This document shows, piece after piece, positions 1 to 19,155 of a stretch of DNA of 64,000 nucleotides (positions are counted from its first letter, which is position 1; the number at the start of each line of letters is the position of its first letter). The position numbers and the translations under genes were made by a program. The notes below the pieces were generated by a model. The model was not told the origin of the DNA, did not search any database, and saw nothing but the letters and a program-made list of their open reading frames with translations. Location of the stretch: NCBI GenBank assembly GCA_907165275.2, contig OU015673.1, positions 6,723,001 to 6,787,000 of the forward strand, in the 5' to 3' direction. The DNA is from Zygaena filipendulae. Taxonomy: Eukaryota > Arthropoda > Insecta > Lepidoptera > Zygaenidae.

Positions 1-245
1 TCGTAATCAATAAATAACGGCGATACATTGAGTTGAAATTTCGCGTGACGTCACTATTCAGACAGTTTATATGGCGGTTTTATCGGTTAGTGACGTCACG
101 AACTCCTCACCCTAAACATTAATGCGCTTTATCTCTGTATATTTTAATTTATTTGAAAAAGCAAAAAATACGTGTCTGTTGTTTTTTATTTTTTAACTGC
201 CGGACTAATTAGAATTTTGATTTTCAAAAGTAGTCAACATCCCCA
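1..245 (+). mobile_element. CRE-bearing MITE, copy 1 (cut by window edge)
   Basis: Matches the family seen ten more times here: ACGGCGATA..., two TGACGTCAC motifs, CACCCTAAAC, GCGCTTTATCTCTG, and the right end AGTAGTCAACATCCCC. It ends about 35 bp before exon 3 of the CoA-transferase gene on the plus strand. Confidence 0.75.
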
Positions 246-278
246 ATCCAAAGGTTATATTGTGTGTTATGCTGTCAC

Positions 279-3200
279 CTGGATAAGCGCGATGTCGGGC
301 TGAATAATTTTCCTGTGGAACAGCTTCGGGATGTCCTGGAGGAAGATGGGGATCGCGTCGGAGCGGCCCTCCGCCACCGACTTGCGGACGTTGGCGGCCA
401 TGAATAGGGAGACAGATCTGCAATTAACATTTTTTTTCCCCAATTAATACACTCAACTCATAAAACCACACACAAAAAACCGATCAAACTCACAAGAACA
501 GTAGGTGCCTAGGCGGAGCACAAATTTTTTCGCTCTCGTCCTTTCGATATCGAGCGTTTTTACTATGGAAAATGAAGAACGTTGGATAGATGGCGTTGTT
601 AATTTTCCATACAAAAAAACGCTTTGAAGAGAGCGTAAAAATTCGTGCTCCCCCTACAGGTAGGTACGCGAGAGGCCCAATTCGCAAATAATATCTTTAT
701 TTAATGGGCTTATCAACAAAATTTTAGTTTTTAGTCCGTCTTGTAGATTATTAAAAAATATTGGACACGTATTTTTAAAGTTTTTACGTAATGAAAAAAT
801 AAAGGAGATACAGTCGCATGACGTCACGCCGTGCGTGCATAGCCCGTTATCACGTCAAGAGCTCCCCCAATCGTAAACTTTAATGCGTTTTATCTCAGTA
901 TTTTTTCAATAATTTGAAAAAGTAAAAAATACGCGTCTATTTTGATTTTCATACCCCAATAGCTACCCTATCACTAGCGGTTCCCCGCGGTTTAACCGCG
1001 GTAATTTCGGAGTTCCCGCGGCAACTCACAAATAACGTGGACGTATATTGTATATACAATGTTTTTCTGAGTATCAGAGATTGATGTATTTTTTATCATG
1101 ATTGTCGCCAACCAGTCTTCATTATTTATCAAATGAAATCCCATAAGCCAGGCAGAGACAATAAAAGATATTTGACGTCAGATAAGTGTAAGATAAGTGA
1201 ACTCAAGTGGAAGTACATGTACGATATGATATGAAATTGCAACTAGATATTAATGCGAGTTCAAAATTACATGAGTATTTAAAATAAAATTTTAACAAAA
1301 AAGTGACAATTTATATTATGTTTATCTTCTCAAATCGCTATGGTCAATGGTGTGCCTGTAAGAAGTTTCCTCGATTTCTCCAAGATCCCATCATCAGACT
1401 TTATGACAATGGGACCACCTCGGGAGTATACCTTTTCAAACAAAAAAAGAATTTTTCAAATCGATCCAGCCGTCTTCGAGTAATCGAAACATACAAAAAA
1501 AACATACAGTCGAATTGAGAACCTCCTCCATTTTTGGAAGTAGGTTAAAAATACTTACAGAAATTAATTCAATGAGGTACTATCTAAAAATACAGGATGT
1601 AATTTTAAACGAGGGGCATATTCAAAACCTTGATAACTCATCCTCGAATATGCATAAAAACACTGATGGATCGAATCGAATTCGAATTTTTAATATTCTA
1701 TTCGGTAGTTAGTAAAAGATATATGATTAAACGAGGGATGTATTGAAGGAACGGCCGTCCTTCAGTCCTTCATAAGATGTATGTTTTACACAAATACATT
1801 ATAAGAGGTTCTTTCTCTTTTAATATCTTTGGTTTTACACTTCAGTATACCGACACAAGTATATGACACCCATGGACGTGCATGGCCGCGGTGTGCGCAA
1901 CTCGAGGCGCCTGCTGTGCGAGTCGCACAAGCTGGCGAAATCAAAAATGCTCACTCATATTATGGCCCAGAAGTGTATAATAGGCTGCCCGAACAAATAA
2001 CTGCGTCTCCTTCTCACACATTTTATAATTTTAAAGAGTTCATAAATTTTTGAAATGGACTAGAATAAGATAATTTATTAATTACATACTACATAAGATC
2101 TGTACTAAGGTTACAAGTACTGGATATTGTTATTTTTTTCTTGTTGTTTTTAACATGAAAATTTATATCTACCTACTACTATATCACTATAACTAATACT
2201 ATCTACCTATAATACTATTAATATTACCAATAAATAAACTATGAACTATACAGGATGTGGGGTCCGTCCCGACTACAACAGCAACGCACCTGAATATGTC
2301 CTTGCACTCCGGCGCTACGTAGGCGGCCTCCTTCTCAGTGTGCATGTGGACCACCTTGATGTCGCGCAGCGAGGCCGCCTTGCCCACCTCGGTCATGGCG
2401 TCCAGCAGCGCCACGGGCGTCGCCGCCGCGCCCTGCGAGTACACCGTCTGACCTGCGAGACAGGTTGGCATGATTTAAAACGGTTATCCTTCTGCACATG
2501 GTATATGAAACAAAATCGCTTCCCGCTGTATACGCTTAGATCTTTTAAACAACGCAATCGATTTTAATGCGGTTTTGATCGATAGATAGTGATTCATTCA
2601 AGAGGAAGGTTCAAGAGGAATTCTAACGATTATCCGAAATTACCGCGGGGGAAAGCTTGTATTATTTTAAATGGGTATGTGAGTTTTATTATTTATTTGT
2701 TTGTTTGGCCTTCACGCCTTAACGGCTCAACCGAACATCATGAAACTTTGCTTTCTCATTACCAAAATATTTTTATTATTAATTTAACATATCTTAGATA
2801 TCAAGTCTTTTAGGTACTTCCGAACTTACGAAAACATTGTAATCATCGTAGCCCTATATATTTATTGTGACATTTGTGACGCAAGACGTTTAACATTATA
2901 GGTGATATATCAGTGTATCGGAGTCCAAAGCTCAATATAATATCTAGGTACAATAGGCTAGTTTCCTAAATTTTTCTTTTTAGTCAGTTTTGTAGATTAT
3001 AAAAAAATATTGGACACGTATTTTTTTATTTTTTATGTAACCAAAAAATAACGGAGATATATCAAGTCGAAATTTCACATGACGTCACGCCTCGCTACAG
3101 TTTGTTCGCACGTTATAGCGAGCTGTGACGACACAAGTCCCCCACCCTAAACTTTAATGCGCTTTATCTATGCATATTTCCATTATTTTAAAAAAGCAAA

Positions 3201-6200
3201 AAATACGTGTCTTTTATTTTTTTATTATCTAACTGACGGACTAAATAGAATTTTGATTTTTTTACCCAGGAAACTAGCCTATTGTACATGGAGCTATTGT
3301 CCCTCAGCCAACTGTTATTATCTGTAAATACAGATATCTATTATGTGAGAGTGAGGGGCAATAGCTGCCCAGTGACCTTCTGCCCTCTCGTCGTAAACAA
3401 TACATTTCAATATCGTTTAAAACCGCTTAGAGCGTTGTAAGATCTTCTTAGGGCTGATTTTTCAACCGAAAAACAAACCGTTAAGGCCGGCGCACGCTGA
3501 CGGCACGGCACGGCAAAGGATTTTATTGTTGATCAAGTTATTTTTATCCTTATTTCATTGAGTTTAGAATTCATATTACTTTATTTCGATACAATTATGC
3601 GATTTAAGGTAAATAATCGATTAAAGGTCGATTAAAAAAATAAAAAGTATGACCAATCACAAAATTTAAGCACAATGAGTTGATGCCCTGGCAGGTTCTG
3701 TTAAACGTAATACGAATTCAGTCCATTGTCGTCATCTTCTCAATCGCAATCTGAGCCCTTGCCACCGACACCAAGTCCATCAATTCCACCTAGAGGTGTA
3801 GTAGGTACCCACACAACAAACTATTCAAGATCAAGACAGTAGTCCAGTGGTCACTTCAGGACTCCCGATCAAGAGAAATAAGTGTTGCCATAGGAGAGAT
3901 GGTTGCTTTAGATAACCAACCTATTCAAAATTATAATATATGTATAGGTAAAAAGTTCTTGCATATAGGTAAAAAGTTTTATTTTATGTTTTAAGTGACG
4001 ATTATAATTAATCGGCATATTTTGCAGACTGGTCGCCGACTACAAAAGTTGCCGAATAGTCAGCTTTCCCGACTAGTCGGCCCATCTCTATAGTACACAG
4101 TATTATTACATGTTTATTTTACTCTTTGATTAGGTATTACTCTGAGCTAGTAGGTAGGTAGGTACCTACCTATTTAAAAATCTGCCTCTAGGCTTATAAA
4201 GTGTTATTTATTTATCTTGTGCATATCTATAGGTACGTAAATTGTATTTTAAAATTAAAAGTTTGTTTACAAATACTCAGCATTAACCTGTGTCATTGAC
4301 TTACAAAAAAAATTGCTTGCTAGTACTACATAGGTGAGAGGTTAATGGTTATCAAAGTTATTATACGCATGTTGGTTCGATTCCAAAAAAGTACAATGTT
4401 TGTTATTAGTAATTATTATATATTTTTGCATAATAGGTATGTATTTATTTTATTACTGTAAATCAAGTAAGATAACTTTTTGCAGGCCCGCCTGTCAGTA
4501 CACGTCACAAGCCGCGACTACGTAGTAATCTACGCTATTTGTTTGTAAACTAAAAAATCACTGAACCGATTCTAAAAATTCTCTGACGTTAAATCAAGAG
4601 TAATAGCATAGGAACCGACGGGCATTATGCAAAGAGAATATAGAATCAAGACTAGGTAAGTAATGCCGGTGTGTAAAGACTTTGTCTACCGCTCTGGGAG
4701 ACTGCCGACTGGCTTGACATTACGTGTGTACTTTGTACACCTACCTACCTATTATTTACTATGTAATACAATCTGCAGCAGAATATTATGTTAAAAACAC
4801 TTTTTTCAGTCTTAGAACAATTACAACTAAATTAATAATATTGTACTTAATAAGATTAAATGCTTGTCGTAATTGTTTACAAATTTCTGTTGCTGTCTGT
4901 ACACAATACTAGTAGGTATTGCGATGAAATGACGATGTTCACGTTTATATACGTCTTAATACATGTAAATTGGTTTCTATCAGCGGATACCTATAATTAA
5001 CTGCTATTTTTGTATTCAAAAGTGTTTTTATCTGGAAAGCTGTTGGTCTTCCTAAAAAAAATAAAAAAAAAATCACAAATCAATTACAATTTATTTTAAA
5101 GTTAAGTACAGTCTGAATCAAAACTATTGTAATAAGATTTAAGAACTATGACAAGTGTTTATCTACATAAAATATCTTATCTATATTAATTGGTGTCAAA
5201 GTCTGTGGATAACTATCTTACTCAATAGGCTAGTTTCCTAAATTTTTCTTTTTAGTCAGTTTTGTAGATTATAAAAAAATATTGGACACGTATTTTTTTA
5301 TTTTTTATGTAACCAAAAAATAACGGAGATATATCAAGTCGAAATTTCACATGACGTCACGCCTCGCTACAGTTTGTTCGCACGTTATAGCGAGCTGTGA
5401 CGACACAAGTCCCCCACCCTAAACTTTAATGCGCTTTATCTATGCATATTTCCATTATTTTAAAAAAGCAAAAAATACGTGTCTTTTATTTTTTTATTAT
5501 CTAACTGACGGACTAAATAGAATTTTGATTTTTTTACCCAGGAAACTAGCCTATTGTGTCAGTGTGTGTGATCTTGAAACGAACGCCACTTGTTGCTTTG
5601 TGTGACAGGACTTCTCCCTGGGATGTCTGCAGATATGGATATGGACATCCCGCACATCACTCCTTATGATGACCTTGTTGTGTGTATTTATTTATTTATC
5701 ATAGTATGTACAGATAGCCACAAAGTTGGTGAATACAATTATAATAGAAGCAGGGAAAATCAACAGTTATAAAAGTGTTAAACTATTTTACAGACTGACT
5801 GTACATGACTGTAATAAATTCATACCTATATCAAAGGGCTATTACAATATCAAATGGTTTTATTGAGTTCAAGGGCATGTGTGTAAACTAAGCTTTTTTA
5901 TTTCATCAAATGACGACCCGATTGGTGTAGTAGGTCACCATGCCTGTCAGCTAATCAAGAGGTTCCAGATTCGATTCCCAGTGGGGGTGCACTTTGTGTG
6001 ATGAACACAGGGTTCCACTTTCCAGTCTGGGTGTAGTGGGTGTGTTGTATAACACATAAATATGTAATTCTATGTAGTGTATACCACGATTGCTTGGTTT
6101 CCACAACACAAGTTTATAGCTTAGTGTGGGATCATGTAGATGTGTGTGTTGTGAAGTGGGTTATTATTATTATTATCAAATTATGCAAGGAAATCGCCTT

Positions 6201-7742
6201 TTTACTTAAAAACAACTTAGTAATACCAATTAGACTATTGAGTGTTTCTCTTAGATTCATACAAATTTTATTATTCTTTGTCTCTCTTCTCTGTTGTTCT
6301 TCAATCTATTATTTTATAACAGATGTGTAATATTGTAATTGAGACAAAAGTGAGTGAAAAGAGAGAGTGAGCTGAATCTGTGAGCACAACATTGGCAGAA
6401 TTATTGCTCTGCCACACAGTAGAAATGCTCCTAATAAAAAAGTTGTGTCAAAAGTGGGTTTAATGAGCTAGAGTTGCCACCCATACTATAATACATATAT
6501 AGTATCATACTATATTACAGTCAATTGTACCATAATGAAAAATAATATAGTAGTTTGAGAAATACTATAATTTTATCCTTAATTTAAATCTATTCCTGCA
6601 ACTTCTGCTTTTACGGGAAGTTTTTTTTTCTGTCATGAATGTGAAATGAAAAGAAGAAAGAAAAAGAGCATCTGTTGATTTGGTTAAAAATAAATTTTTA
6701 ATTTATTCTAATAGAAATCTGAATTGCTCAGATTCCTATAATTATTATTATAAGAGAATATAAGAGATCATTGATATCCAAAGCGAAAAGCAATAAAAAT
6801 ATAAATACCTACATATTAATTAAAAAATTGTACACACAATTTTTTCAGATATTATACATATTTGTTTCTTTCAAAATACTATTTTTTTTTTTTCATAAAA
6901 GACGTGGCAACCCTAAGCAAGGCATTAATTTACCTATTTATACTATAATGGGAGATAATCAGAAAAAATCGAATGAGTAAAAGGATGATTTAACAAACAC
7001 ACCTACATATCTAAATTTACCAACAACATTCCATGAAATAATTCTTTGGTTTAATCAGACACTGTAAAATATTTGAGAACAGTGATACGGCTCAAAATAG
7101 CTTTTGAATTGACTCAATGTATCTCTACCTACTTACAACATTCTGGCATTCTGGTAACCTACCTATATTTATATATATTCGACAAGAATTTAACTCCCTA
7201 CATACTGGAATTTAATAATGAGACAAACATTATGTTAATCAGATGCTGATTTGCATTGAAAATCACGTTTAAAAAAAAAACTCGCGTAATTTTTGAGTTG
7301 CCATGTAGGCACTTCAAAAAAAATTGAAAAAACTTCAATTTACTTTGAACTTTATTGTTTGAGAATAAAGCTGAATGATCATTATCAATAATAAAAATAG
7401 TAAAGAGATAGGTACCTACTTCAAGCAAATTGAACTATGGACTAGAAGACCTATTAGAAGCTATTTTCACCAATTTGATATACACGTATTGATTGATCGT
7501 TTATTTACGAAGGAAATCTTAACAAGATTAAATTACAAAGACTTACCCGATTTCAAGCATGTTTCAAACGCTTCTTTCGCAGTAACATATTCTGGTTTCC
7601 TATTTAGAGGCTGCGATAATTCTTGGGTGTATGTAAAATAATTCCTCTTGGTTTTTGCACTCTGCAACGCGGCACTAAATTTAACGAAGTTACGACTCGA
7701 TACTTGAGGTACGATTTTGCCAATTGCAGACATTGTCGTCAC
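279..7742 (-). CDS. Acetyl-CoA hydrolase / 4-hydroxybutyrate CoA-transferase family protein (5' part, runs off left edge)
   Basis: Three coding exons on the minus strand: 7742-7547, 2452-2290 and 417-279. All have GT-AG introns, and the phases join exactly: G|GT restores Gly in KSG-QTVYSQG, and AG|A restores Arg before SVSLFMAANVRK. The last exon ends in phase 0 at 279 and the rest lies outside the window. The joined protein has a basic, Ser/Ala-rich leader (start MTTMSAIGKIV, or the second Met three codons on) that looks like a mitochondrial presequence. It is followed by the family N-terminal domain (YVTAKEAF, KSGQTVYSQGAAATP, ALLDAM, SLFMAANVRKSV, AIPIFLQDIP). Enzymes of this family move CoA between acyl groups or hydrolyse acetyl-CoA; the catalytic Glu lies in the missing C-terminal half, so the reaction cannot be fixed here. 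Intron 1 is about 5.1 kb and full of repeats. The gene is divergent from V-ATPase B. Family call is firm; exact substrate is unknown. Confidence 0.9.
704..960 (+). mobile_element. CRE-bearing MITE, copy 2
   Basis: Left end ATGGGCTTATCAAC resembles the terminal inverted repeat of the reverse copies. The body has TTAGTCCGTCTTGTAGATTA, one TGACGTCAC, then CATACCCC at the right. Internally shortened relative to other copies. Confidence 0.65.
973..1040 (-). mobile_element. Helitron (Lep1-type) 3' terminal fragment
   Basis: Reverse-oriented CTAG end followed by the CCGCGG hairpin (here with TTTAAC loop) and TAATTTCGGAGTTCCCGC; the rest is missing. Confidence 0.55.
1320..1555 (+). repeat. Dispersed repeat ending in (G)AAGTCGGTTAAAAA-like 3' end
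   Basis: Shares GACAATGGGACCA, ATCCAGCCGTCTTCGAGTAATCG and AACCTCCTCC with a copy at about 21290-21496, followed by a GGAAGTAGGTTAAAAA end. Probably the 3' end of a non-LTR element or SINE; clade not assigned. Confidence 0.55.
1890..2054 (+). pseudogene. Fragment of a non-LTR retrotransposon C-terminus
   Basis: The plus-strand peptide HSYYGPEVYNRLPEQI then FYNFKEFINF and a stop resembles the conserved tail of insect LINE polymerases (…G..YN.LP… then F...L..). No reverse-transcriptase core is present, so this is a relic. Low certainty because the match is short. Confidence 0.4.
2951..3284 (+). mobile_element. CRE-bearing MITE, subfamily B, copy 3 (identical to copy 4)
   Basis: 334 bp bounded by inverted termini CAATAGGCTAGTTTCC and GGAAACTAGCCTATTG, flanked by TA on both sides. 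The interior carries TGACGTCACG and the family body. By eye it matches 5223-5556 at every position. Lies in intron 1 of the CoA-transferase gene. Confidence 0.85.
3285..5222. other. Intronic AT-rich spacer between the MITE pair
   Basis: Intron 1 of the CoA-transferase gene. AT-rich with TAGGTAGGTAGG-type runs (4145-4172). I see no coding exon or well-bounded element. Confidence 0.5.
5223..5556 (+). mobile_element. CRE-bearing MITE, subfamily B, copy 4 (identical to copy 3)
   Basis: Same length, termini and orientation as 2951-3284, with different flanking DNA (TTACT on the left, TGTCA on the right), so it is not simply a tandem duplication of a larger block. Confidence 0.85.
5912..6174 (+). 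mobile_element. tRNA-derived SINE with 7-bp target duplication
   Basis: 263 bp flanked by ATCAAAT at 5905-5911 and 6175-6181. The head has a pol III A box-like GTGTAGTAGGTCACC and a B box GATTCGATTCCC inside a tRNA-like stretch. The tail is (TTA)n after GTGTGTTGTGAAGTGGG. The clean duplication shows retrotransposition into intron 1 of the CoA-transferase gene. Confidence 0.8.
6182..7546. other. Remaining part of CoA-transferase intron 1
   Basis: AT-rich, with poly-T/poly-A runs (6885, 7270, 7315). I see no exon or recognisable element up to the exon-1 donor at 7546. Confidence 0.45.
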
Positions 7743-8580
7743 AATTTTATTATCTTTCCTTTATTATTTAACAATTTAGATCAATTAGTTTTGTTTCGTA
7801 TAGATTAAAATCTGTTAAAATGAAATAAAACTAACGTCCACTCTTCTCCTCGCAAACGCCAAATTTGAAATTTGAATCAATTTGATTGAATGAAATAAAT
7901 GAATGATCTGAAAATGAATGACGATTGAATGCCTTGAACGGATCGTCATCGAGCGAGTGGATACTGGATATTGTGGATCTCGAGTGGATCGAGAGATTCA
8001 AGCTCGATTCAAGAGAATGTATGTCAAAAGGGCAAGGACCTTTGACCTTTGCCCTGTTTTTTATTTTGCTACTAATGTATAATTATATTTCCCTTAATAT
8101 GTAAATAATTCCTGTTGGATTACCACATAATACCAGATAATACATAATATATAGATAATTTAAATTTCGAAATTCTATAAATACTATCCAAAACGTATCC
8201 AAATGATGTAGACAGTATAGCTATTTACTTGGACTTTTGGCGACATTTGAGGACGTCGGTTTATTTCTATGTCTTACAAATTAGTTTATCGTGTTTAATA
8301 TTGTGTAAACGAAGTGAAATTTTCATGAAAGTGATCCATTAGTGATAAATAAATAACTTCGCAGAAGAAAGAAACAACTAAATTCGCTGTAAGGACTAAG
8401 TTTCTTTTGCCTTCTCCGAAGGGCTTAAACAAAAAAAATTACCTAGAGACTTTCCTTGTGATGGGTCACGTGACGGCACGTGAAGTGCCATAGACAATTT
8501 ATCCATTCGTCAGTTTTTGGGCGAAGCGGTAGCGCAGATTGGTGTAAAATTTTATTGAGTAGACGGCCAAAAGTGAAAAA
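7743..8580. promoter_or_regulatory. Divergent promoter region between the CoA-transferase and V-ATPase B genes
   Basis: These 838 bp separate the two start codons, which point away from each other, so both promoters and 5' UTRs (and perhaps a non-coding first exon) should lie here. I see the E-box pair at 8465-8482 and AT-rich DNA with repeated GAATGA-type words at 7880-7930. I see no convincing TATA box and no transposon copy. Confidence 0.6.
8465..8482 (+). promoter_or_regulatory. CLEAR-type palindromic E-box plus second E-box
   Basis: GTCACGTGAC at 8465-8474 is identical to the CLEAR consensus bound by TFEB/MITF-family bHLH factors, known activators of lysosomal and V-ATPase genes. A second CACGTG follows at 8477-8482. 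Both lie about 100-115 bp before the V-ATPase B start codon, in the proximal promoter or 5' UTR. The motif match is seen directly; regulation by MITF is inferred. Confidence 0.65.
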
Positions 8581-17394
<8,814 letters not shown>

Positions 17395-17535
17395 ACGACG
17401 CGGCCATGTTGCGGGGGGCACGGAATATCGCGTGGTTTTGCGTTCTGACACTTACACACTTGTCTATGGTCCGGTTTTACATCAGAAATGGCTGTATAGA
17501 CCATGTTTTCTTAGCCTTTCCTATATTATAGGATA

Positions 17536-17541
17536 AATAAA
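17536..17541 (+). terminator. Vha55: Candidate poly(A) signal of V-ATPase B
   Basis: AATAAA about 140 nt after the V-ATPase stop codon. Further AATAAA motifs follow in the AT-rich stretch to about 18.35 kb, so the main cleavage site cannot be chosen from sequence alone. Confidence 0.35.
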
Positions 17542-18374
17542 CGAAAAAAAGTTAATGGTCCGGTTTGCAAAGATGGCCGTCGTTTTTGCATTTTCTAACT
17601 CGAACCGCGGGATTCAATAAAATTTGCCTACACTTTTAGTGTAGTTGTTATCATATTAGCATTATACTTTTGTGTAAAACTTGTTTTGTGTGTTCTTTAT
17701 ATTTGTCGAGAACATAAAACCACGCTCTATTATTATTACATTGTAAGATAAAATTAAAATATTGTTTATTGTAAGTTGTTAATAGTTTATATAATGTGTA
17801 TTGTCTATATTACGATCAAGTTAGAGAAATTATAATGATGAATAATAATGAAATTATAAAACAATTGTGTTTCAAACCCATATTGTAATGGTGTTGCTAT
17901 TTTACTGACAAAAATACAATAAAAATAATGTTGCCGTCTTATGTATATAACTTCTCTTCACGAAGTAGTAATCTTAGATGGTAGTTCATTACATGATAAT
18001 TTTAATATTTATTGAAATGATAAAAACTATTTTTATTTTTTCCATTCACAAATCATGGAAGTGTGTTCAAGTGTAATTCATCGAAAAAAATAATAAAAAT
18101 TCCATCGTTATCCGTTTTATTTTTGAATTGTGATATATTTCAATAGAGCAATGATGTTATGAAGTGACAATGATATTATTTATGTAAATAAAATAACACA
18201 AAATATAATTATGTTAGCAGATCCCGTAACATTGGTTACATTCCAAAATAGCTTGAGATTGTGTTGCCGCGTTCGAGTTCACTCAGCAACGGATCGCTGT
18301 GCAATAATGGCGAAGTGAATTAGGATGCTGTTGTTTTAAATGGAAATAAAATGTATAGAAAGTTTACAATGTGT

Positions 18375-18615
18375 TTTCGTCATTCCTTACAAATTTTTAT
18401 ATCGGATTTCTTAAACCGATTGGACATAGATAAGCCTGACGTGTGTTATCCCACACTGAAGAAATTAGGAGTAAATTATACCGCCATTGTGTGTAATTTT
18501 TACATTTTTAATACATAGAATGGTAAATAAGACGTCCGATAACTCAATAAAGCGTTCTGTATCAATAATTCAATTTTGTGGGTTAACATGTTATTGCTTA
18601 TCGGGGTCCTTATAT
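18375..18615 (+). repeat. Unclassified dispersed repeat, copy 1
   Basis: Shares TTGGACATAGATAA, CGCCATTNTGTGT and AAGCGTTCTGTATCAATAA, then GTGGGTTAACATGTTATTGC, with 42120-42385. No terminal inverted repeats or coding potential seen. Confidence 0.6.
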
Positions 18616-19081
18616 TGGTTTTTTAAAACCAAACATCGATAGCAAATATTATTGGTCAAGGAATGAAACAAAGTTAGTTTATTAAACATTTAATTTCAAT
18701 CTTATTACACTGGAGTGTGACAGAACGATGTTATATACCTTACTACAAAATACTTTATTTTTTTTCAATTCAATTCAATCGTCACTCGACATGGTACATA
18801 AGACCGCACTTTTCGCTATAATGTGAATATTTTATCTTATCTATCTCTTTTATCTAAATAACGCAAGAAAGAGATGCAACGCCGAATATTTGCGTCAGCG
18901 CTGGTTGTGGGCTGTTTTTTTGAATCGGTCGAATTACTTTTCACACACAGAATTGCAAGATTCGCGATACCATGTGCGAAAGTTATTCGAACGATTCCAA
19001 AATACGGTTCCAGCACAAAAAACGCACATATTTTATTACAATTAGGTATAATCATATTCATAACTTTAATTTAGAAAGTGC

Positions 19082-19087
19082 TTTATT
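19082..19087 (-). terminator. Poly(A) signal of the PP2A A gene
   Basis: AATAAA on the minus strand about 70 nt beyond the PP2A TAA, the nearest canonical signal downstream of the stop. Confidence 0.5.
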
Positions 19088-19155
19088 AGATGGGAATTTG
19101 TTATCAATTGGAATAAATACATAAAATAATAATAATATTAACCTACGTTATACAA

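Larger units (their letters stand above)
17395..19155. other. Convergent 3' intergenic region between V-ATPase B and PP2A A
   Basis: Holds both 3' UTRs. Several AATAAA motifs lie on the plus strand up to 18350. A repeat at 18375-18615 recurs at 42120-42385. No additional exon is evident; the open frames around 18840-19070 have no recognisable content. Confidence 0.5.
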
